Origin: Ruminococcus sp.
GTDB lineage: Bacteria; Bacillota; Clostridia; Oscillospirales; Ruminococcaceae
Length of the DNA stretch: 48,586 nt
Assembly: GCA_017534595.1 (NCBI GenBank)
Contig: JAFXVY010000085.1
Span: 1-48,586, forward strand
Direction of reading: 5' to 3'
The notes beneath the pieces were generated by a model. It was given only the letters and a program-made list of their open reading frames with translations. It did no database searches and was not told the origin of the DNA. Below are positions 1 to 7,013 of this stretch, in pieces. The position numbers and the translations under genes were made by a program. How positions within the stretch are numbered: position 1 is the first letter of the stretch; every line of letters begins with the position of its first letter.

Positions 1-74
1 CCCTCACAGTGCGGAGCTTTCTGTACCGCTAACTCTCAGCGGAGCCTTCTGTACCGCTGACTTTCAGCGGAGCC
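1..74. repeat. 28-bp tandem direct repeat, about 2.3 copies, at window edge
   Basis: Two 28-base units at 11-38 and 39-66 differ at only three positions. Each starts GCGGAGC and contains CTGTACCGCT. A partial third unit occupies 67-74, and the first ten bases look like the tail of a preceding unit, so the array may extend left of the window. There are no spacers, so this is not CRISPR. It abuts the longer intergenic repeat that follows. Confidence 0.75.
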
Positions 75-440
75 GGACGGAATTCGCTCGGGTGCTTTGC
101 ACCCTGCTATTCCTGTGCCTGCGGGCACCGAACTGCCTTGACGGCGCTGCGAATAATAGTCCCTATAACTGCATACAGATACAAAAAGCGCTGTGCCCTT
201 TGTGATATGGGCGCAGCGCCTTGTTTTGTATTGAGTTTTTAGTGCCTGCGGAGCCGTCGGGGCTTTGCCCCGTACCCCACAAGAGGCTCTGCCTCTTGAC
301 TCCGCAAGGGGGAAGCGTCCCCCTTGACCCCAAGTCGCTTTGCGTTTGGGTCTTGCACTTTGTTCAGCCCGCCGTCAAATCACAGTGCGGTTCTGCACTC
401 CGTTTTCAAAAGGCGGAAATACGCCGTCCGCGTTAGGACC
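74..440. repeat. Dispersed intergenic repeat, copy A (about 370 bp)
   Basis: This stretch is largely collinear with 40176-40549. Shared blocks include CTATTCCTGTGCCTGCGGGC, a block around GACGGCGCTGCGAATAAT, the GCGC hairpin, TGTATTGAGTT, CCAAGTCGCTT and GGCGGAAATACGCCGTCCGC. Between them are GC-rich snap-back segments that differ in sequence but keep pairing, such as GGGGCTTTGCCCC here against GAGGGCTCTGCCCTC in the other copy. No credible protein is encoded. It lies downstream of the solute-binding protein gene at 472-1311. Confidence 0.8.
188..219. terminator. GC-rich hairpin inside repeat copy A, likely bidirectional terminator
   Basis: An 11-base left arm (188-198, GCGCTGTGCCC) pairs with 209-219 (GGGCGCAGCGC) with one G-U pair. 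The flanks are A-rich on the left and TTGTTTT on the right, so both transcripts would end in U-rich tails. It probably terminates the minus-strand gene ending at 472. The same hairpin occurs near 5986 and 40285. Confidence 0.6.
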
Positions 441-471
441 GCTTTGCGTTTGGATCTTAGCTTTTCTGCGG

Positions 472-1311
472 TTACTTGACCGTCGTGATGTCCTTGCCGA
501 ACCACTTGGTCGAGATCTCGCCAAGCTTGCCGTCAGACTTCATTTCCTTTAAGGTCTCATAGATCTTGTCGCACAGTGCCTTGTCCTCAAGCCTGAATCC
601 GATCGCGTACTGCTCCGGCTCAAGTCCTTCCTCAAGTACCCTGAATGCCTTGCCCGAGGTGGTGATCTCGTATTCCGCTACTACCGAATCAAGGAATACT
701 GCATCGCACATTCCAAGCTCAAGCTGATTGAGCGCCTCAACATTCGTCTGGAGCTCGCTCGTCGTTACCTTTCCGCCGACCTCGGAACCCTTAAGGATCT
801 CCTGCGCGGTGGAACCGTTCTGTACCGCTACCTTCTTGCCGTCAAGATCTGCAAGTGTGTTGACGGCGCTGTCCTTGTTGACTACGAATACCATCTTGTT
901 CTCCATGTAAGGCTCGCTCATGAGCATTACCTTCTTGCGCTCCTCGCTTACCGAAAGACCGTTCCAGATGCAGTCGATGGTGCCTGCGTTGAGATCGATC
1001 TCCTTGGTCTCCCAGTTTACGCCGTAGGGCTCAAGAGTGATGCCGAGACGTGTGCAGACTTCCTTTGCACAGTCGATGTCGAAGCCGACGATCTGATCGT
1101 TCTCATCGGTGTAGCCCATGGGCTTGAAGGTGGCGTCGAGGCCGAGGATAAGCTTGCCGTTGTCGAGTACCTTCTGCAGCGACTTGTCCTCTCCCGCATC
1201 TGCACTGCCGCCGGACGAGCTGCTGTCAGAGGATCCGCAGCTTGTGAGTGCGAGCATTGCTGCCATTGATACAGCTCCGAGAGCTGCAAAAAATCTGGTC
1301 TTGAGACTCAT
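472..1311 (-). CDS. Amino-acid-type ABC transporter substrate-binding lipoprotein
   Basis: This looks like a family 3 extracellular solute-binding protein that captures an amino acid or other small polar solute for an ABC importer. The start at 1311 (MSLKTRFFAAL) has an AAAGGAAG ribosome site; an upstream in-frame ATG at 1428 would bury the signal peptide. A lipobox (LTSCG) follows a hydrophobic segment, then a Ser/Gly linker typical of surface lipoproteins. The mature part has the family pattern: LILGLDATFKPMGY near the start, VGFDIDCAKEVC, and GTIDCIWNGLSV. Length of about 279 residues is normal. No permease or ATPase follows; the downstream side is repeat DNA. Substrate cannot be read from sequence. 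Confidence 0.9.
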   Translation of the reverse strand: MSLKTRFFAALGAVSMAAMLALTSCGSSDSSSSGGSADAGEDKSLQKVLDNGKLILGLDATFKPMGYTDENDQIVGFDIDCAKEVCTRLGITLEPYGVNWETKEIDLNAGTIDCIWNGLSVSEERKKVMLMSEPYMENKMVFVVNKDSAVNTLADLDGKKVAVQNGSTAQEILKGSEVGGKVTTSELQTNVEALNQLELGMCDAVFLDSVVAEYEITTSGKAFRVLEEGLEPEQYAIGFRLEDKALCDKIYETLKEMKSDGKLGEISTKWFGKDITTVK

Positions 1312-1361
1312 TTTACATACTTCCTTTCTTGTTTCGCTGTACCCCTCCGGGCACACTTGAT

Positions 1362-1390
1362 ATGATAGCACATCCTTGTAATATAGTAAA
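1362..1390 (-). promoter_or_regulatory. Predicted sigma-A promoter for the solute-binding protein gene
   Basis: On the minus strand TTTACT (1385-1390) and TATCAT (1362-1367) are separated by 17 bases, about 50 bases upstream of the start at 1311. Confidence 0.5.
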
Positions 1391-1451
1391 GCATTTTCCG
1401 GAAACTTCGTGGAAATGACCGAAAACACTGCTTCCCTGCCCTGATTTATGG

Positions 1452-1919
1452 TCAGGTATCATCACTCTTTGTGCGCTTCTTGATCTCGCTGTTGATGTGG
1501 GCATAGATCTTGAGGCTGTCGGTCTTGGTCAAAAACGGCAGCACCATTTTGGCTCCCATGGCGTTGAGGATCACCAGGTTGAGCCCGGTGACCTCTCCGA
1601 ACGGCGTGACGATGAGCGTCACCGAGCGCACGGCGTCAACGGGCATAAAGAAAGTCCTTTCGGTGAATATGCCGCGGATGCTGATAATATCCTTCTCGCC
1701 GACGGTGACCTTTGCATATCTGAACACCCTCGGCAGCACTATCCCCGCCAGCACCGCGAATACCGCGACTGCTATGGCTATTGCGATATACGGCAGCCTG
1801 CGGTTTATTATCGCCGCCGATGTTATGACGATCAGCACTGTCGCAAAGATCACGGCGAGCAGCATATAGCAGACCGAGCGCGCATTTTTAGAGGGTCTGA
1901 ACTCTCCTATCTCGAACAC
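1452..1919 (-). CDS. Membrane protein with bacterial PH-like domain
   Basis: A 155-residue protein with two hydrophobic segments near residues 15-38 and 43-65, followed by a basic and beta-rich cytoplasmic region. That region (about residues 66-145) resembles the bacterial PH (bPH2/YdbS-like) fold: a short loop with VTVGEKDIISIRGIF, a strand with FFMPVDAVRSVTLI, and a C-terminal helix. The GTG start lies one base after the parB stop, so translation is probably coupled to parB. No function is known for such proteins. Its place next to parB is suggestive of co-expression only. Confidence 0.6.
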   Translation of the reverse strand: MFEIGEFRPSKNARSVCYMLLAVIFATVLIVITSAAIINRRLPYIAIAIAVAVFAVLAGIVLPRVFRYAKVTVGEKDIISIRGIFTERTFFMPVDAVRSVTLIVTPFGEVTGLNLVILNAMGAKMVLPFLTKTDSLKIYAHINSEIKKRTKSDDT

Positions 1920-1920
1920 C

Positions 1921-2823
1921 TCATTTCAGGGTGAGTCTGCGGAAGAACTCCTTGAGCTCGTCATCGTTCCTGAAGCTGATGTTCATGACGGTGGAGCCGT
2001 CGGACTTTTTCTTGAAGCCGGCATCGACGCCGTACTCGTTCTTGAGCGACAGGCTGTACTCGCTGAGCAGCTTATCCTCGGTGCCGAAGGCAGTCTTTTT
2101 CCTGCCGCGCCTGGGTGAGGGTTCGGCGGCTCTGAACGAAGCGAGCTTTTCGAGCTCCCTGACCGAGAGGCCGTTCTGTGTTACCGCATCGAGCAGCGAG
2201 AGCTGTCTTTCCTCGCTCTCGACTCCGCAGAGCACTTTGGCATGGCCTGCGGTTATGCTCTTGTCCACTATTGCGCGGCGAACCTTTTCGGGGAGGTCGA
2301 GGAGCCTCAGCGAATTGGCTATGGCTGCCCTGCTGCGTCCCGCGACGGCTGCAATCTGCTCCTGCTTCATACCGAACTCGTCCCGCAGACGGCTGAAAGC
2401 CTGGGCTTCTTCAATGGGGTTGAGGTCTTCTCTCTGGATGTTCTCGATCAGCGCGATCTGCGCGGCCTGCTCATCGGAAAGCTCGCGGACGATCACCGGT
2501 ATCTCGGTGAGCCCCGCGATACGCGCCGCCCGCCAGCGTCTTTCTCCGGCGACTATCGTGAAGCGTCCCGACTCCGCCCGCCTAACGAGTATGGGCTGGA
2601 TCATCCCCATCTCAGAGATGCTCTGCGCGAGCTCGGAGAGCTTTTCCTCATCGAACTCGGTACGGGGCTGCTTTCTGTCTGGCTCCACAAGCGAGAGCCT
2701 TACGGTCATGAGCCCCTCGTCGGGGGAGGTCTCCTTCTGCGGCGCACTGTCATCCTCCTGCATGAAGAAGTTATCGTCAAACAGCGAATCGAGGCCGTTT
2801 TTCATTCTTTTATCCTTTGCCAT
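1921..2823 (-). CDS. parB: Chromosome partitioning protein ParB (Spo0J)
   Basis: A 300-residue ParB, the CTP-dependent DNA clamp that loads at parS and spreads to organise origins with ParA and SMC. Visible signatures are the N-terminal ParB/Srx domain with GERRWRAARIAGL (the CTP-binding box), the ENIQREDLNPIEEA segment, and a helix-turn-helix (MKQEQIAAVAGRSRAAIANSL) that reads parS. A short C-terminal dimerisation domain follows a basic linker with PRRGRKK. The start at 2823 has AAGGAGC upstream. Unusually parA is not adjacent but lies about 2.1 kb upstream on the same strand behind three other genes. Confidence 0.96.
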   Translation of the reverse strand: MAKDKRMKNGLDSLFDDNFFMQEDDSAPQKETSPDEGLMTVRLSLVEPDRKQPRTEFDEEKLSELAQSISEMGMIQPILVRRAESGRFTIVAGERRWRAARIAGLTEIPVIVRELSDEQAAQIALIENIQREDLNPIEEAQAFSRLRDEFGMKQEQIAAVAGRSRAAIANSLRLLDLPEKVRRAIVDKSITAGHAKVLCGVESEERQLSLLDAVTQNGLSVRELEKLASFRAAEPSPRRGRKKTAFGTEDKLLSEYSLSLKNEYGVDAGFKKKSDGSTVMNISFRNDDELKEFFRRLTLK

Positions 2824-2918
2824 TTCTTTTGCTCCTTTTCATTGGTACGTTTATATTCTCACCGCCTACGGCGGCTCTGACGGGTGCGGTACACTCCCCT
2901 GCCCGTAATTTACAGTTT

Positions 2919-3923
2919 TTACCAGCCCTTTCTGTGGACCAGCTCGCAGACCATTATATATTCGCTGCCCTTGTCCGCCACCGGGATAAAGCCTGTCTTG
3001 CGGTATAGGCCGACGGCGCGGTTCTGCTTCTGGACAGCCAGCGAGGCTTGCTTGTAGCCCTTTCTGCGCAGCGCCGAGAGCATCTCGTTCATCAGCGCGG
3101 TACCTATGCCGCGGCTGCGGTAATCCTTGTATATCGCTATCGCAAAGGAGGGCGTGCTGTCGTCGATATGGCCGTAGTCGTTCATTATCCTCGTCCATAC
3201 CGCTCCGACTATCCTGCCGTCCAGCTCGGCGCCGAGGCAGCAGTCATGCTTGCTGGTACCGAAGCCCTCGGTGTAGACGCTGAGCTCCGGCTGCTTTATG
3301 ATATCCCTCGGCGGAGGCTCGACCCCTGCCGGGACGAATATCGCTTCATAGAGAAAATCGTCGAGCAGACCGAACTCGTCGGGTCTCAGCGGACGGACGG
3401 TGAAAACCTCGCCGGAGGTCTCCGGCTTGCCGATGCGGAAGAAGATATCATTCCCCTTCTCGCCGACCTTCACGCCGCCGTTCTTCTCGATTATGCGCTG
3501 CGAGGCGGTGTTGTCGCTGCCGGTGGTCAGGCAGAACTCCTCCTCGCTGATGAGCTTCGAGCCATACTGGAGAATGAGCCTCAGAGCCTCGGTGCCGTAG
3601 CCCTTGCCGCGGTACTGCGGCAGTATCCAGTAGGAGATATGCCCCGAGCCATTTCTGAGCGCCTCGTTCAGATAATGGCGTACCCTCGCCTGACCTATAA
3701 GGCTGCCGTTGAGGGCTATGAAAAAGGTGGTCTCGGGCACCTGCCCCGCCGGCACGTCGATGCCGAGGTCGTGCTCCATCATTTCATAGACCGCCTTGGA
3801 GAATTCCTCCTTGTTCATCCGGAGATACGGGTTCACGAAACCGTTTTCGTGCTCCGGCATACTCTTTATGAGCTTCCACTCCGCCTCGATGCTGTCGAGG
3901 TCTGCTTTTCTGATGTAGATCAT
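2919..3923 (-). CDS. Double-domain GNAT acetyltransferase
   Basis: A 334-residue protein made of two GNAT folds. The first (about 1-165) carries the acetyl-CoA loop as PQYRGKGYGTEAL. The second (about 170-334) carries a second loop as KDYRSRGIGTALM and ends with the NRAVGLYRKTGF motif common in N-acetyltransferases. Both loops keep the R/Q-x-x-G-x-G/A pattern, so both domains may bind acetyl-CoA. The ribosome site is AAAGGGGGAAAT before the start at 3923. Substrate is unknown; candidates are an aminoglycoside-like small molecule, a protein N-terminus or a polyamine. It sits between parB and a tRNA methyltransferase gene. Confidence 0.85.
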   Translation of the reverse strand: MIYIRKADLDSIEAEWKLIKSMPEHENGFVNPYLRMNKEEFSKAVYEMMEHDLGIDVPAGQVPETTFFIALNGSLIGQARVRHYLNEALRNGSGHISYWILPQYRGKGYGTEALRLILQYGSKLISEEEFCLTTGSDNTASQRIIEKNGGVKVGEKGNDIFFRIGKPETSGEVFTVRPLRPDEFGLLDDFLYEAIFVPAGVEPPPRDIIKQPELSVYTEGFGTSKHDCCLGAELDGRIVGAVWTRIMNDYGHIDDSTPSFAIAIYKDYRSRGIGTALMNEMLSALRRKGYKQASLAVQKQNRAVGLYRKTGFIPVADKGSEYIMVCELVHRKGW

Positions 3924-3973
3924 TTTATTTCCCCCTTTGATTTTTTGTTTTCTCTGCTGTTTGATTTCACGGT

Positions 3974-4546
3974 TTAAAGCGACGTTCTGTATATCCTCAC
4001 GCTTATCGGCGGACAGTTGGGTCGGTTGACGAACTCGCTGACCACCACCGCGTACTCCCCTACCGGCAGCGAGGCGATGTATTCAAGGATCGCGTCCTTT
4101 TCCTCGAAGCCGGTGTCGCGGCCGTAGTAGATCGACAGGCTCATTATCCCGCCGTCGCGCAGCAGCGGCAGACATTTTTTCAGCGCCGTGATGCTCGACT
4201 CGGTCTGTGTGTGCTTGGTGTGATCGCCGCCCGGCAGCCACCCAAAATTGAAAACTATCGCCGAGACCGTCCCCGGCTGAGCGTAGCGGTCAACGTTCTC
4301 GTGAGAGTCAAGGTGTACCTCGCAGATGTCGGTATACCCCTGCTCCGAGATCAGAGCCTCGGTGCTCTCCACCGCCTCCGGCTGGATGTCGAGGGCTATG
4401 ACCTTTCCGCTCCGACCGACAAGTCCGCAGAGAAATGCGGCATCCTTGCCGCGTCCTGCCGTGCAGTCGATGCAGAGGTCGCCCTCCTTAACGTGCAGGC
4501 GCAGAAACTCATGGGCGAGATGCACCGCCCCGAATGTGCTTGGCAT
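3974..4546 (-). CDS. mnmM: MnmM-like (YtqB) class I SAM methyltransferase
   Basis: A 190-residue methyltransferase of the YtqB/MnmM family, which in Bacillus methylates the aminomethyl group of 5-aminomethyl-2-thiouridine at tRNA wobble position 34. The SAM-binding motif reads DCTAGRGKDAAFLC, with the acidic motif II in VIALDIQ. Family hallmarks are FNFGWLPGGDH, the SIYYGRDTGFEEKDA segment and the C-terminal FVNRPNCPP. A GGAGG ribosome site precedes the start at 4546. Assignment is by motif pattern, not by search, so another small RNA-methylase of this superfamily remains possible. Confidence 0.82.
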   Translation of the reverse strand: MPSTFGAVHLAHEFLRLHVKEGDLCIDCTAGRGKDAAFLCGLVGRSGKVIALDIQPEAVESTEALISEQGYTDICEVHLDSHENVDRYAQPGTVSAIVFNFGWLPGGDHTKHTQTESSITALKKCLPLLRDGGIMSLSIYYGRDTGFEEKDAILEYIASLPVGEYAVVVSEFVNRPNCPPISVRIYRTSL

Positions 4547-4563
4547 TTTTCACACCTCCGTTA

Positions 4564-4905
4564 TCAGTCAAGAAAAAGCATCGGCAGCCCGGCAATCGTT
4601 ACCGCCAGCGAGACCGGTGCGCCGGCCATATCGGCGTGCCAGACGTTGAGCCGGTCGATTATCGCGTCTGACGGGCGCTCGGTGAAGGACACCGTGATGC
4701 AGGTCTCGACCCGCCCGTAGACGGCGAAGAATTCCTCGCTGCCGGCATAGTCGATGTAATACATCAGCTTGCGGTCAAGCGCCGCCTGCTCGTCGAAGGA
4801 GTCGCCGACGTAGCCGTTCACTATCATTACAAGGTCTGCGTGCCCGTCCCTGCGGGATATGTAATCGACAGCTTCAAGGCTGCCGAAGATCTCCTCAAGC
4901 TTCAT
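4564..4905 (-). CDS. Small protein of unknown function (possibly DUF6572-like)
   Basis: A 113-residue soluble protein starting at 4905 (MKLEEIFGSLEAV) after an AAAGGAAAG ribosome site. It is acidic, has no signal or membrane segment, and looks alpha/beta: a beta hairpin around DLVMIVNGYVGD, a helix around AALDRKLMYYIDYAG and a terminal strand pair. The layout is reminiscent of DUF6572 proteins, but I cannot confirm that. A parS-like palindrome lies at 4935-4950 just before it, directly behind parA. Confidence 0.65.
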   Translation of the reverse strand: MKLEEIFGSLEAVDYISRRDGHADLVMIVNGYVGDSFDEQAALDRKLMYYIDYAGSEEFFAVYGRVETCITVSFTERPSDAIIDRLNVWHADMAGAPVSLAVTIAGLPMLFLD

Positions 4906-4934
4906 AACGGACTTTCCTTTCTTGCTTTGCAGAT

Positions 4935-4950
4935 TGTTCCACATGGAACA
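4935..4950. promoter_or_regulatory. parS-like site 1 (TGTTCCACATGGAACA)
   Basis: A 16-base near-palindrome matching the parS pattern TGTTNCACGTGNAACA, with an A in place of G at the centre. The symmetry extends outward to GATT/AATC, giving 22 bases (4932-4953). It lies in the 48-base gap between parA and the next gene. Confidence 0.75.
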
Positions 4951-4953
4951 ATC

Positions 4954-5715
4954 TTATTTTTTCTTCATTATTTCCTTGGCGAGATCCTCGTACGCCTTCG
5001 AGCCCTTGGACTTCGGGTCGTAGTACAGCACCGGCTGTCCGAAGCTGGGCGCCTCCGAGAGTGCAACGTTTCTCGGGATGACCGTCTTGAACAGATGCTT
5101 GCCGAAGTATTTTTTCACTTCCTCGACTATCTGTCCCGTGACCTTATACCGCTCAACGTACATCGTGAACAGTATGCCCTCAATGTTGAGGTCGTGGTTG
5201 AGATCCTTTTTGACGCGCTCGATGGTATTGTTTAGCTCCACGAGACCCTCAAGTGAAAGAAACTCGCACTGTATCGGTATGATTACCGAGTCGGCGGAAA
5301 CGAGGGCGTTGAGGGTGAGCATATCGAGGGTAGGCGGGCAGTCCACGAGGATGTAATCGTAGAACTCCGCGGCGGGCTTGAGCTGCTCTCTGAGCTTGGA
5401 GAGACGGTTCTTCATGCTGATGAGCTTGACCGCCGCGCCGGAGAGCTCCTGCGTGGTGGGTATGACCGACACCCCTCGGAACTCGGTAGCGATGACCGCC
5501 TCGAACACCGAGCACTCGCCCATGAGCACATCGTAGACGGTATTGCGTATGCTTTTCTTGCGGATGCCGTAGCTTGTGGTGGTATTGCCCTGGGGGTCGA
5601 AATCGACGATCAGCACCTTCTTGCCTTTATGTCCGAACACTGCGGCGAGGTTGACGACAGTAGTCGATTTGCCGACGCCGCCTTTCTGATTGGAAACAGC
5701 GATTATTTTTCCCAT
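4954..5715 (-). CDS. parA: Chromosome partitioning ATPase ParA (Soj)
   Basis: A 253-residue ParA/MinD-type ATPase that works with ParB in origin segregation and, in Bacillus, regulates DnaA. The deviant Walker A box is KGGVGKST with the signature lysine (NQKGGVGKST) near residue 10. The A' motif is VLIVDFDPQGN and Walker B is DYILVDCPPTL. The start at 5715 (MGKIIAVSN) follows GGGAG; starting upstream at 5760 would add 15 unconserved residues. Length equals that of Soj. It is transcribed toward parB but separated from it by three genes. Confidence 0.95.
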   Translation of the reverse strand: MGKIIAVSNQKGGVGKSTTVVNLAAVFGHKGKKVLIVDFDPQGNTTTSYGIRKKSIRNTVYDVLMGECSVFEAVIATEFRGVSVIPTTQELSGAAVKLISMKNRLSKLREQLKPAAEFYDYILVDCPPTLDMLTLNALVSADSVIIPIQCEFLSLEGLVELNNTIERVKKDLNHDLNIEGILFTMYVERYKVTGQIVEEVKKYFGKHLFKTVIPRNVALSEAPSFGQPVLYYDPKSKGSKAYEDLAKEIMKKK

Positions 5716-5751
5716 AATACATCTCCCGGTTTTATTTTTGACATCTATACT

Positions 5752-5780
5752 ATTATACACTATTTTTCCCGGTTTGAAAA
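5752..5780 (-). promoter_or_regulatory. Predicted promoter for parA
   Basis: On the minus strand TTTTCA (5775-5780) and TATAAT (5752-5757) have 17-base spacing. The start codon is about 37 bases downstream of the -10. A parS palindrome lies 38 bases farther upstream. Confidence 0.55.
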
Positions 5781-5817
5781 GGGGTGCGGGAAAAATATTT
5801 TTTCAGAGAAAGAAAAT

Positions 5818-5833
5818 TGTTTCACGTGGAACA
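5818..5833. promoter_or_regulatory. parS site 2 (TGTTTCACGTGGAACA)
   Basis: The core CACGTG and both arms match the bacterial parS consensus with a single T/G asymmetry between arms. It is the better of the two parS-like sites in the window. It lies upstream of parA, about 4 kb from the origin. Confidence 0.9.
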
Positions 5834-5979
5834 ATTTTTGCAGGAAAGGAGAGTGGGGTACAAGATGTTGTGTTGAGGTACGGGGTTTGAGTCAATTTGT
5901 CGCAGGGGAGGGCAGTGTGCGGGCGGCGAACGGAGTTGACGGTGCTGTGATCCTTTGTCCATGCGGCTTTGCGGAGACA

Positions 5980-6090
5980 GAGAAAGCGCTGTGCCCATCG
6001 TGATATGGGCACAGCGCCTTATTTGTATTGTGTTATTGCTTTGTGCGGGACCATGCGGGGATTTTCCCCCACAAGAGGCTGCCGCGTTTT
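5980..6090. repeat. Partial copy C of the dispersed intergenic repeat
   Basis: The hairpin-containing part of copies A and B is found again here: AAAGCGCTGTGCCC, GATATGGGC, ACAGCGCCTT, TTGTATTG and CACAAGAGGCTG. It lacks the long left and right portions. The 5834-5979 stretch before it holds nothing I recognise. Confidence 0.65.
5986..6017. terminator. Perfect 13-bp hairpin downstream of jag
   Basis: GCGCTGTGCCCAT (5986-5998) pairs perfectly with 6005-6017 around a six-base loop. The minus-strand tail is TTTCTCT. It is the obvious end point for the rpmH-to-jag operon, lying about 100 bases after the jag stop. Confidence 0.65.
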
Positions 6091-6113
6091 TGGTCTTCTC
6101 TTTTCTGCGGGTC

Positions 6114-6971
6114 TCAGAACTCTATCTTTCCGTAAAGTCCCGCATTCAAGTCATCCTCGGGCTTAGGTCTCTTGTAATCCTTCTCAAAGGAGGTCGTGAT
6201 GTCGTAATGTGCGCGGGGCTTTCTGTCACGGCGTCCCTTGCCGCCTTTACCGCCCTTGCCGCGGAAATCGTCTCTCCTCGGCTTTCTCTCAGTCGAGCTG
6301 ATAAGAACTTTTCTGAAAGGCTCCTCACCCGTCGAACGGGAAGTCACACCCTCGATCTCCGATACCGCAGCGTGGATGATGCGTCTCTCGTAAGGATTCA
6401 TCGGCTCAAGTGCGGAAGTTCTGCCGGTCTTCTTTACAGTCGCGGAGATTTTCTTTGCAAGCTCCTCAAGCTGCACCTTTCTGCGGGCTCTGAATCCTGC
6501 GCAGTCGGTGGAGATGCGGAAATAATCCCTGTCTACCTTGTTGCATACCAGCGAGGAAAGGTACTGCAGCGAATCGAGCAGTTCGCCCTTCTTGCCGATA
6601 AGCTCCTCGAGACCTGTACCGCTGAGCTCGAAAAGAGCTCCGTTCTCGGTGTCGCTCACGGTGATCTCTGCGTCCTCGATACCCATAGCATTGAGCACGC
6701 TCAGCATATAATTCTTTGCGATCTCAGCCTTTGCACCCGTATCTTTTGTTTCCTTTTCTGCGGGCTTTTCTTCAGCGACCGCGGGAGCCTCATACTCCGC
6801 CTCGACCTTAGCCTCACCCTTTAATTTCCCGAAAAGACTCTTCTTGGGCTCTTCAAGGACGGTGAACGTGATCTGATCCTCGGAAACACCGAAGTCGGCT
6901 GCTGCTGCCTGTCTGGCTTCTTCGACAGATGCAGCGGTAAAAATTTTCTTCAACCTAACCATTCCTTTCAT
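6114..6971 (-). CDS. jag: RNA-binding protein Jag/KhpB (SpoIIIJ-associated)
   Basis: KhpB/Jag is a KH-R3H RNA-binding protein that pairs with KhpA and is linked to cell division control. The N-terminal Jag domain (about 1-55) has VEEARQAAAADFGVSEDQI. A KH region follows near 140-200, with GKKGELLDSLQYL as the loop. The R3H domain (about 205-255) shows PMNPYERRIIHAAV and later GEEPFRKV. An acidic, Pro/Glu-rich linker separates Jag_N from KH, and a basic Gly/Lys/Arg tail follows R3H. The TTG at 6953 may be the true start: AAAGGA lies nine bases before it, while the ATG at 6971 has no clear ribosome site. It follows yidC as in most Firmicutes. Confidence 0.92.
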   Translation of the reverse strand: MKGMVRLKKIFTAASVEEARQAAAADFGVSEDQITFTVLEEPKKSLFGKLKGEAKVEAEYEAPAVAEEKPAEKETKDTGAKAEIAKNYMLSVLNAMGIEDAEITVSDTENGALFELSGTGLEELIGKKGELLDSLQYLSSLVCNKVDRDYFRISTDCAGFRARRKVQLEELAKKISATVKKTGRTSALEPMNPYERRIIHAAVSEIEGVTSRSTGEEPFRKVLISSTERKPRRDDFRGKGGKGGKGRRDRKPRAHYDITTSFEKDYKRPKPEDDLNAGLYGKIEF

Positions 6972-7013
6972 ATTTTAAGCGGAAATCTCACATTGCAGAA
7001 ATTCAAAAGAAGC

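Noticed and set aside
1-74. CRISPR array
   Set aside because: The 28-base units abut directly with no spacers.
221-552. Short open frames in the repeat region
   Set aside because: They run through snap-back repeat DNA, and the related frames in the copy at 40 kb do not keep the same protein sequence.
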